A program made the position numbers and the translations under genes. Source: Bacillota bacterium (lineage in GTDB: Bacteria; Bacillota; Clostridia; Tissierellales; Sedimentibacteraceae). Taken from it: a DNA stretch of 5,516 bases. Positions within the stretch are counted from its first letter, which is position 1; every line of letters starts with the position of its first letter. The stretch is taken from NCBI GenBank assembly GCA_023416855.1, contig JAEZGU010000135.1, positions 1 to 5,516 on the forward strand, given 5' to 3'. Positions 1-5,516 of the stretch are shown here, in pieces. The notes beneath the pieces were generated by a model that was not told the DNA's origin, ran no database searches, and worked only from the letters and a program-made list of their open reading frames with translations.

Positions 1-238
1 ATACCTCTAAGAAATATTGCTCTTTAATTAAATCAACTTCATCAAGCTTTTTATTAAGTACCCTGCTTATATCAGCAGTATCATCAACCGTAATTCCCCC
101 AGGCTTATCGATAAATATTCTTAAATACTTAAATGGCCCCTCTTTTACATATTCAATATCCACCAATTCAATGTCGGTATTTTGTACAATTTCATTAACC
201 AACTTTTGCACTGTACTTTCTATAGATTTTTTATTCAT
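1..238 (-). CDS. rimP: Ribosome maturation factor RimP, N-terminal part (runs off left edge)
   Basis: This is the first 79 codons of a gene that continues past the left edge. My translation begins MNKKSIESTVQKLVNEIV and includes LVDIEYVKEGPFKYLRIFID, then KPGGITVDDTADISRVLN, and ends with YFLEV. This is the pattern of the RimP N-terminal domain: a helix, a strand pair with the 'L.V.ID...G...DDC...S' block, then the start of the 'YFLEVSSPG' motif. RimP binds the free 30S subunit and is needed for its maturation in the cytoplasm. The ATG at 236-238 is preceded by an AAAGGA ribosome binding site (246-251) 7 bases upstream, which supports this start. It has its own promoter (325-353) and an 80-base leader with a strong hairpin. 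In Firmicutes rimP usually heads a cluster with nusA and infB, which would lie to the left. The family call is firm; the C-terminal domain cannot be seen. Confidence 0.93.
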   Translation of the reverse strand, partial: MNKKSIESTVQKLVNEIVQNTDIELVDIEYVKEGPFKYLRIFIDKPGGITVDDTADISRVLNKKLDEVDLIKEQYFLEV

Positions 239-274
239 TTGTTCTTCCTTTCCCAATACAATACTATGTACAAT

Positions 275-304
275 CAGAAAGAGTGGGGTTCCCCACTCTT
301 TCTG
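275..304 (-). promoter_or_regulatory. Perfect 14-bp hairpin in the rimP leader
   Basis: The arms CAGAAAGAGTGGGG (275-288) and CCCCACTCTTTCTG (291-304) are perfect reverse complements separated by two bases. The folded loop would be about four bases once sterically strained pairs open. On the minus strand the element begins roughly 10-15 bases after the predicted rimP transcription start and ends 36 bases before the ATG. No T-run follows it on the minus strand, so it does not look like a standard intrinsic terminator for the polC-ygjP transcript. On the plus strand a T6 run (317-322) lies 12 bases beyond it, too far for a normal terminator, and no plus-strand gene precedes it. A role as a 5' stabiliser, a regulatory leader structure or a processing site is inference. 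Confidence 0.6.
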
Positions 305-324
305 TCGAAAATAAACTTTTTTAT

Positions 325-353
325 ATTATATCACAGTATTTCTAATTAATCAA
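325..353 (-). promoter_or_regulatory. Sigma-A-type extended -10 promoter for rimP
   Basis: On the minus strand a -35 element TTGATT (348-353) is separated by exactly 17 bases from a perfect -10 TATAAT (325-330). The TG dinucleotide one base upstream of the -10 makes it an extended -10 promoter. The bases upstream of the -35 (about 354-372) are almost pure A/T, including a TAAATTT/AAATTTA palindrome, and could act as an UP element. The predicted start of transcription is near 317-319, giving a leader of about 80 bases that contains the 275-304 hairpin. The promoter gives rimP expression independent of polC, although readthrough from upstream is possible because no terminator is visible between the ygjP-like stop and this site. 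Confidence 0.75.
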
Positions 354-391
354 ATATAAATTTTAAATTTAACAAGTTTTCACAATATTTA

Positions 392-1108
392 TTAATATGC
401 CCAATTATTGATGTCGAAAGTTAACCCATTAAGCTCATTACGTACACTTTTCCAATTTGGAAAAAATTCATTCATATACGTTTTAAAATTATCATTATGG
501 TATCTTTCCAATAAGTGTACCATTTCATGAACTACAATATATTCAAGACATCTTGGACTTTTCTTGATGAGCTCTAAATTAATCCAAATTCTTTTATCTC
601 TTATGTTGCAAGTACCCCACCTTGTTTTCATAAGCTTTACGTTCCATTCATTAACTGAAACACCAATGATGCTTTCCCATTTATGAATATAATCAGGTAT
701 CAATAATTTTAGATTTTGTCTGTACCATTCAGTCAACACTTTTTCTCGCTTATCTTTTGAACTGTTTGGTTTTACATGCAAATCCATATACTTATTGTTT
801 CTAAGTTCAATATATTGCTTGCCAGTTGTTTCTATAACATTTAAAATATATCTGTCGCCTAAATAATAATGACTTTCGCCTGATTTATACTCAATTTCAC
901 TTTGTTGTTCTAACTTTGCATACTTTTTTCTTTGTTTATTGATCCATGATAATCTTGACACAACAAATGAATTAACTGCTTCATCACTCATCCTCAAAGG
1001 CACCGCAAGTCTTACTCTGCCATAAGGAGGATGAACAGACAAATGGATGTTCTTTATATTTTTTTTTATTAATTCAATGTTTATGTCTTCTATTACTATG
1101 ATGCTCAT
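392..1108 (-). CDS. YgjP/DUF45-family metal-dependent hydrolase (M48-like HExxH fold)
   Basis: This is a 238-residue protein of the YgjP-like family (COG1451, DUF45). The zinc-binding signature HEMVH lies at residues 194-198, followed by a further histidine at 204 in the ERYHNDNF context, the usual third-ligand position. Upstream is RWGTC (163-167), which matches the family's conserved RWGSC motif. The N-terminal half (1-110) is beta-rich and basic, as is normal for the family. No signal peptide or membrane segment is visible, so it should be cytoplasmic. Family members are annotated either as zinc metallopeptidases or, in the COG description of E. coli YgjP, as UTP pyrophosphatases; the substrate here is unknown. 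The ATG follows the polC stop by 11 bases, and its weak AAAGG ribosome binding site (1117-1121) overlaps that stop, suggesting translational coupling. Length and motifs look intact. The family call is strong and the reaction is uncertain. Confidence 0.88.
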   Translation of the reverse strand: MSIIVIEDINIELIKKNIKNIHLSVHPPYGRVRLAVPLRMSDEAVNSFVVSRLSWINKQRKKYAKLEQQSEIEYKSGESHYYLGDRYILNVIETTGKQYIELRNNKYMDLHVKPNSSKDKREKVLTEWYRQNLKLLIPDYIHKWESIIGVSVNEWNVKLMKTRWGTCNIRDKRIWINLELIKKSPRCLEYIVVHEMVHLLERYHNDNFKTYMNEFFPNWKSVRNELNGLTFDINNWAY

Positions 1109-1119
1109 AATCAGCGCCT

Positions 1120-2298
1120 TTACACATTAAATATTGATATCTGGTTTGTTTTATCTAAGTTTTTTATACTACCATGTCTTTCTAATACTTCGATAACTGT
1201 TTTGCTAACTTTTGTTCTTTTTATTATATCCTCAATAGATATAAATTCTCCATTTTCTCTTTCTGCTTTTATGCTTGCTGCAGCGTTGGCACCAACACCC
1301 TGCAAAGATGATAATGGCGGAAGAATGCCGTCTTCTGTTAATAGAAATTTTCGGTCATCTGATTTATACAAATCTACCTTTGTAAACTTATATCCTCTTT
1401 TGTACATTTCATAGGCTACTTCAAGTACGGTAATTAAGTTCTTTTCTTTAGCAGTTTTGTCGTTGCCTTTTTCTTCAAGCATTTTTATATTGCTTAATAT
1501 ACTATTTTCACCCTTTGTTATTATTTCTGCATCAAAATCCTCAACCTTAGTAGTAAAGTATGTTGCATAAAACGCTTCAGGGTAATGAACTTTAAAATAT
1601 GCAATTTTTACAGACATAGTTACATAAGCAACAGCATGGGCTTTAGGGAACATATACTTAATCTTATTGCATGAATCGATGTACCACTGAGGAACATCTT
1701 GCTTTTTCATTACTTCAATATCTTCTTCTCTCAGTCCCTTACCTTTTCTCACTCGTTCCATTATATCGAAGGCTTTTTTCTTCTCTACACCTTTTTGAAT
1801 AAGATATACCATAATATCATCACGTGTGGAAATAACTTCACCAATGAGTGCATGGCCTTGTCTTATAACTTCTTGAGCATTGTTTATCCACACATCTGTT
1901 CCGTGAGAAAGTCCACTTATACGTACCAAGTCAGAAAATGATTTTGGTTTTGTATCCATAATCATTTGACGAACAAATGGTGTACCAAATTCAGGTATTG
2001 CTAATGTACCTGTTTCACAGTTTATTTCATCTAATTTAATCCCAAGCACCTCAGGACTTGTAAAAATTTTCATTGTATCAGAATCGTCTGTTGGCACATC
2101 TTTGCTATTCACTCCTGTGAAATCCTCCAACATTCGAATTATACTTGGTGTATCGTGTCCTAGTAGGTCAAGCTTTAATATACGTCCTGAAATAGAATGA
2201 TAATCAAAATGCGTTGTTATTGTTCCTGATTTCTCATTATTTGCAGGATACTGTATGGGTGTAAAATCGTGTATATCCTTATCTTTTGGTACAATCAT
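1120..2298 (-). CDS. polC: DNA polymerase III PolC, C-terminal part after an in-frame stop
   Basis: This 392-codon open frame is the C-terminal third of PolC, the replicative DNA polymerase of low-GC Gram-positives. It carries the palm strand LKLDLLGHD with the third catalytic aspartate (residue 44 here, codon 1077 of the whole gene). It continues with the conserved blocks IPEFGTPFVRQM (101-112), SGLSHGTDVW (128-137), RDDIMVYLI (159-167) and the nucleotide-binding fingers region KKIKYMFPKAHA-like at 211-222. A helix-hairpin-helix duplex-binding segment (LQGVGANAA, about 332-340) follows. The tail QISIF (386-390) fits a beta-clamp-binding pentapeptide, like the C terminus of B. subtilis PolC. 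The listed ATG is only the first methionine in the open frame and lies inside a conserved block (QHPGGVMIVP), with no convincing ribosome binding site. PolC homology continues in the same frame upstream to the TAA at 2389-2391. It is therefore one half of a broken gene rather than an independent gene. The end matches the family's natural end. Confidence 0.93.
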   Translation of the reverse strand: MIVPKDKDIHDFTPIQYPANNEKSGTITTHFDYHSISGRILKLDLLGHDTPSIIRMLEDFTGVNSKDVPTDDSDTMKIFTSPEVLGIKLDEINCETGTLAIPEFGTPFVRQMIMDTKPKSFSDLVRISGLSHGTDVWINNAQEVIRQGHALIGEVISTRDDIMVYLIQKGVEKKKAFDIMERVRKGKGLREEDIEVMKKQDVPQWYIDSCNKIKYMFPKAHAVAYVTMSVKIAYFKVHYPEAFYATYFTTKVEDFDAEIITKGENSILSNIKMLEEKGNDKTAKEKNLITVLEVAYEMYKRGYKFTKVDLYKSDDRKFLLTEDGILPPLSSLQGVGANAAASIKAERENGEFISIEDIIKRTKVSKTVIEVLERHGSIKNLDKTNQISIFNV

Positions 2299-2391
2299 AA
2301 CTCCACCGGGATGTTGGCCGGATGTACGTTTAACGCCTAAACATCCTTGTATCAGTCGGTCAATTTCTGCTCTCCTTTTGTTAATTCCTTA
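2299..2391 (-). other. polC: In-frame TAA stop plus 30 conserved PolC codons joining the two polC halves
   Basis: The upstream frame ends NYFEE then TAA (complement of 2389-2391). Reading on in the same frame gives GINKRRAEIDRL, then IQGCLGVKRTSGQHPGG, then V, and then the methionine of the downstream frame. The block GVKRTSGQHPGG is a strongly conserved PolC motif, and the spacing to it is normal, so no bases appear inserted or lost. A single substitution in one codon, for instance AAA (Lys) to TAA, would explain the interruption; the ancestral residue is inference. No other internal stop or frameshift occurs in the 1425 codons, so the lesion is either very recent or not real. Directly after the stop, an AGGAG tract (2372-2376) sits 7 bases before an in-frame ATT (2362-2364), a rare start codon. 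Confidence 0.9.
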
Positions 2392-5300
2392 TTCTTCAAA
2401 ATAGTTTTTAACAAAACCGAAGGCTGTTTTATCTGCTATTGTACCTATGGTTCCAGCTCTAAAAACCTTCCCTTTACCAAAGAGCTCTTCAGTATATTTC
2501 ATGCATATACCTTGTTCCTCTCCGGCAAAGTTTAAATCAATATCAGGCTCTTTATCACCTTCAAAGCCTAAAAAAACTTCAAAAGGTATATCATGACCGT
2601 CCTTAGTTAAACTTGTACCGCAATTAGGACAATCTTTATCGGGCAAATCATAACCTGAACCATAGCTACCATCTTCTATAAATTCTGAATATTTACATTT
2701 TGGGCAAACATAGTGTGGCACTAATGGATTTACCTCTGTAATGCCGGCCATGGTTGCTGCAAAAGAAGATCCTACTGAACCTCTTGAACCAACTAAGTAT
2801 CCGTCTTCATTTGACTTCCATACAAGCTTTTGAGCAATTATATACATAACGGAATATCCATTACCAATTATAGAATTTAATTCTCTATCTAATCTTTTTT
2901 CTACAATTTCAGGTAGATTATCACCATAAATAGATTTTGCTTTATTATTACAAATATCTCTTAATTCTTCATCTGAACCTTCTATTATTGGAGGAAACGT
3001 ACCCTTTGGTATTGGAAGAATACGTTCTACAGAATCAGCAATTGCGTTAGTATTTTTTACAACTACCTCATATGCACGGTCTTCGCCCAAGTATGAAAAG
3101 TCATTGAGCATTTCATCTGTTGTTTTTAAATACAACGGAGCTTGATTTTCTGCGTCTTCAAAGCCCTGACCTGCCATTAGGATTCTTCTATATATTTCAT
3201 CTTCTTCTTCTAAAAAATGAACATCTCCTGTAGCTATAGTTAATTTATTTAACTTGTCTCCTAAGCTTATGATTTTTCTGTTAATATTTTTCAAATCTTC
3301 TATGCTATCCACTCTTCCATTGTTAACAAGAAATATATTGTTGTGAAGAGGTTGTATTTCCAAAAAGTCATAGAATAAAGCTATTTCCTCTAATTTCTCA
3401 TCACTTGCACCGTTTAGTACTGCACTGTAAAGTTCTCCTGCTTCACAAGCAGTGCCAATTATTAATCCTTCTCTATTTAAACTTAAGTTTGATTTTAGTA
3501 TTTTGGGTTTCTTATAAAAATATTGCAAATGAGATTCTGAAACTAAATTATATAAATTTTTAAGCCCAGTATAGTTTTTTACTAAAATATTTATATGATA
3601 TGAAGATTTCTTTACTATATCAATTTCTTCCTTCAACTTTTCGTTTAACGTTCCAATATCATATATTTCTCTATCACTTAAAATGTTCAATAAATATATA
3701 AACAATTGAGCAGTTGCATTTGCATCATCAACAGCTCTGTGATGATTTTCTAACTTTATTCCAAGCTTCTTAGTCAATGTATTTAATTTATGATTCTTAA
3801 CATCCTTAATTAGAGCTTTCGAAAGCTCTAAAGTATCAAGTACTGAAGGATCATACAATTTATCTAAATAAGTCAAGGATTTATTTTTTATAAAACTAAC
3901 ATCAAAACTTGCATTGTGTGCAACTAAAACACTGTCTCCTACAAAATTAAAAAAATCAGGTAGAACGCTTCTTATTTCTGGTTGACCTTGTAACATATCA
4001 TCCGTAATGGATGTTAGCTCAATTATTTTTGCAGGTAAATTTCTATTAATATGAATAAATGTTGAAAAACTGTCAACTACTTTTCTATTAGCTACTTTAA
4101 CTGCTCCTATTTCAATTATGTCATCAACTCTTGGGTTCAAACCTGTAGTTTCTATATCAAAAACAACAAATTCACTATCAATATTGAAATTGTCACATTT
4201 ATGAACAATATTAACAGTGTCATTAATTAAGTATCCTTCCATCCCATAGATGACCTTGAAATTGTCATCTGCACATTCCATTGCTTCAGGATATCCTTGA
4301 ACAACACCATGGTCAGTTATTGCCATAGCTTTATGTCCCCATAGCTTTGCTTTCTTGGCATATTCTTTAAACCCGTTTATACCGTCCATAGAGCTCATAC
4401 CGGTATGTAGATGAAGCTCTACTCTTTTTTCCTTTGCAGTATCAACTTTAGTGGAATCCTCTTCCTCAATAAGCCTCATACCGTTTATTTTAATTATCAA
4501 TTGTTTTTCAAAATCATCATACTCAGCATTCCCTACAATTTGGATGTACTTACCTTTTTCCAAACCCTCATCTTCAAAATCCTTTGGACAAAAATATTTA
4601 CAGCTTATTGAATCTGTAAGGTCTGTAATTGATACAACCATTAATATTGTTCCGGTTTTTAACTCCTTTTTTTCAAAGCTAATTATTTTACCCTTAATGT
4701 TTACAATACCTGAATCTGTTGTAATCTCAGCAATTTTTGAGAAAGGTATATTAAAATCTGCTTCTATTTTCTTTCTTCTTTTTGGATAATTGCCTGATTT
4801 TTGATATGATTCAGTGTTTGTCCTTTTTTCAGATACAGTAGTAGCATTATTTTTGATTATTTCCAAGCTTTTTTTAAGTTCTTGGTCTAATATTTGTTGG
4901 GCAGTCAATGCTGCTTCGCATTCTGATTCATTCAAGACAATCTTTATGTTTTTAGAAAAATTATATTCTTTTAGTATATTACTTAATTTTTTATCAATAT
5001 TATTATTTTCAACTTCAGTCATTAACAGAGTATTATTTACACAAACTATAAACTCATCGTTAGCATAATCAACTTTAATACTTTCTGCTGATTTGGATAG
5101 CACTGATGAACATTTCTTTATACAATATAAAAAATTGTTTGTAATTTTCTCTAAAGCTAAATCACTATTTATATATGTATCGCTAAAATTATATTTTATA
5201 TTTAATTCAATATTTATGTTATTGTAATGCTTTTGAATTTTATCCATTGCATAATCTAATTCATAATAATCAATTATTGAGCTGCTGCTTGCACTAAATC

Positions 5301-5397
5301 TTACAATATTTTGATTTTTTATAACCTCGATCTTCTCAAGAGTTAAATCATTTAAGCTATTCAATTCATCCGTCTTCAAAATATTATTAAAAAACAT
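2389..5397 (-). CDS. polC: DNA polymerase III PolC, N-terminal part, ending at an in-frame stop
   Basis: These are the first 1002 residues of PolC, which extends primers at the replication fork and proofreads. The N-terminal domain (about 1-215) is followed by an OB-fold (about 225-315). The PHP domain begins with ELHLHTG (H329, H331) and TDHG (361-364) and resumes after the exonuclease insert, with GDVHF at 724-728. The DEDDh exonuclease (about 408-575) keeps D414 and E416 in FDIETTG, D499 in AHNASFD, and H553 and D558 in HRAVDD. A four-cysteine zinc site has C898, C901, C923 and C926. The palm motif PDIDLNF supplies catalytic D952 and D954. The frame stops at TAA, about 420 codons before the expected PolC end, so this product alone would lack the third catalytic aspartate, the fingers, the duplex-binding region and the clamp-binding tail. 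The start is supported by the AAGGGAG ribosome binding site (5404-5410) 6 bases upstream and by a promoter. All visible active-site residues are intact. Confidence 0.96.
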   Translation of the reverse strand: MFFNNILKTDELNSLNDLTLEKIEVIKNQNIVRFSASSSSIIDYYELDYAMDKIQKHYNNINIELNIKYNFSDTYINSDLALEKITNNFLYCIKKCSSVLSKSAESIKVDYANDEFIVCVNNTLLMTEVENNNIDKKLSNILKEYNFSKNIKIVLNESECEAALTAQQILDQELKKSLEIIKNNATTVSEKRTNTESYQKSGNYPKRRKKIEADFNIPFSKIAEITTDSGIVNIKGKIISFEKKELKTGTILMVVSITDLTDSISCKYFCPKDFEDEGLEKGKYIQIVGNAEYDDFEKQLIIKINGMRLIEEEDSTKVDTAKEKRVELHLHTGMSSMDGINGFKEYAKKAKLWGHKAMAITDHGVVQGYPEAMECADDNFKVIYGMEGYLINDTVNIVHKCDNFNIDSEFVVFDIETTGLNPRVDDIIEIGAVKVANRKVVDSFSTFIHINRNLPAKIIELTSITDDMLQGQPEIRSVLPDFFNFVGDSVLVAHNASFDVSFIKNKSLTYLDKLYDPSVLDTLELSKALIKDVKNHKLNTLTKKLGIKLENHHRAVDDANATAQLFIYLLNILSDREIYDIGTLNEKLKEEIDIVKKSSYHINILVKNYTGLKNLYNLVSESHLQYFYKKPKILKSNLSLNREGLIIGTACEAGELYSAVLNGASDEKLEEIALFYDFLEIQPLHNNIFLVNNGRVDSIEDLKNINRKIISLGDKLNKLTIATGDVHFLEEEDEIYRRILMAGQGFEDAENQAPLYLKTTDEMLNDFSYLGEDRAYEVVVKNTNAIADSVERILPIPKGTFPPIIEGSDEELRDICNNKAKSIYGDNLPEIVEKRLDRELNSIIGNGYSVMYIIAQKLVWKSNEDGYLVGSRGSVGSSFAATMAGITEVNPLVPHYVCPKCKYSEFIEDGSYGSGYDLPDKDCPNCGTSLTKDGHDIPFEVFLGFEGDKEPDIDLNFAGEEQGICMKYTEELFGKGKVFRAGTIGTIADKTAFGFVKNYFEE

Positions 5398-5403
5398 AGC
5401 ACT

Positions 5404-5410
5404 CTCCCTT
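5404..5410 (-). promoter_or_regulatory. Ribosome binding site of polC
   Basis: On the minus strand AAGGGAG lies 6 bases upstream of the ATG at 5395-5397. It is a good match to the anti-Shine-Dalgarno sequence at a normal distance, and it fixes the polC start. Confidence 0.8.
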
Positions 5411-5426
5411 AACTTTATGATAAAAG

Positions 5427-5455
5427 ATTATACCATCAAAATAGGCTAAATTCAA
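5427..5455 (-). promoter_or_regulatory. Sigma-A-type extended -10 promoter for polC
   Basis: On the minus strand TTGAAT (5450-5455) is followed after exactly 17 bases by a perfect TATAAT (5427-5432), with TG one base upstream of the -10. Transcription should start near 5418-5421, giving a short leader of about 22 bases that holds just the ribosome binding site. It lies immediately downstream of the terminator at 5484-5513, so polC (with the ygjP-like gene) appears to begin its own transcription unit. Confidence 0.8.
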
Positions 5456-5483
5456 TACGATAAAGAAGTATCCAAATAATAAT

Positions 5484-5513
5484 CAAAAATTAACCTGACG
5501 AAACGTCAGGTTA
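5484..5513 (-). terminator. Rho-independent terminator of an upstream minus-strand gene outside the window
   Basis: A perfect 10-bp stem, TAACCTGACG (5491-5500) and CGTCAGGTTA (5504-5513), encloses a 3-base loop. On the minus strand it is followed after one base by TTTTT (complement of 5485-5489), the arrangement of an intrinsic terminator. It should end transcription coming from beyond the right edge, just before the polC promoter. The gene it serves is not in the window. Confidence 0.8.
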
Positions 5514-5516
5514 CGT

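Noticed and set aside
357..371. AT-only palindrome TAAATTT-T-AAATTTA as a terminator of the ygjP-like gene
   Set aside because: The stem has no G/C pairs and no following T-run on the minus strand. It fits better as the A/T-rich tract upstream of the rimP -35 box.
1202..1414. Plus-strand open frames within polC, including 1202-1414, 1699-1941, 2347-2535, 4411-4611, 4451-4789 and 4814-5068
   Set aside because: They lie antisense to well-supported PolC coding sequence, show low-complexity hydrophobic translations typical of shadow frames, and match no family I recognise.
2389..2391. TAA reassigned to an amino acid genome-wide
   Set aside because: TAA also ends polC (1120-1122) and the ygjP-like gene (392-394) exactly where these families normally end, so it works as a stop in this genome.
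2299..2391. An intein or split-intein arrangement between the two polC halves
   Set aside because: Only one stop codon separates the halves. The 30 codons after it are ordinary PolC sequence, and no intein N- or C-terminal motifs are present.
2299..2391. Frameshift or insertion-sequence disruption of polC
   Set aside because: Both halves are in the same frame with normal spacing, and there are no inverted repeats, target duplications or transposase sequence.
4396..4407. 12-base palindrome CATACCGGTATG in polC
   Set aside because: About one palindrome of this length is expected by chance in a window of this size, and it lies in the conserved PHP coding region.

Overview
The window is low-GC DNA with the gene content and order of a Gram-positive Firmicute, most likely a member of the Clostridia. 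The replicase is of the PolC type (3'-5' exonuclease nested inside a PHP domain), which is characteristic of low-GC Gram-positives. It is followed by the start of rimP, the usual beginning of the rimP-nusA-infB cluster. The species cannot be named from the sequence.

All genes lie on the minus strand, so the window reads from right to left. At the right edge, a 10-bp hairpin with a T-run (5484-5513) ends a gene that lies outside the window. An extended -10 sigma-A-type promoter (5427-5455) and a good ribosome binding site then drive polC. polC is followed after 11 bases by a YgjP/DUF45-type metal-dependent hydrolase gene (392-1108), which looks translationally coupled to it. No clear intrinsic terminator follows. 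Next comes a second extended -10 promoter (325-353), a perfect 14-bp hairpin in the leader (275-304), and the first 79 codons of rimP, which runs off the left edge.

The main observation is that polC is interrupted by a single in-frame TAA codon at 2389-2391. There is no frameshift. The 30 codons after the stop read as conserved PolC sequence in the same frame and lead directly into the second open frame. Together the two pieces make one 1425-codon gene of normal PolC length, with every recognisable domain present. The stop separates two catalytic aspartates of the palm (D952, D954) from the third (full-length codon 1077). TAA also ends polC and the ygjP-like gene where these families naturally end, so a general reassignment of TAA is unlikely. 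The realistic explanations are a sequencing or assembly error, a recent nonsense mutation in a redundant copy, or less likely readthrough or reinitiation. An SD-like tract followed by an in-frame ATT just after the stop makes reinitiation worth testing.

Functionally, the window covers chromosome replication (polC), an accessory hydrolase of uncertain substrate (ygjP-like) and the start of a ribosome maturation and transcription operon (rimP). I saw no mobile element, CRISPR array, tRNA, rRNA or recognisable riboswitch class.
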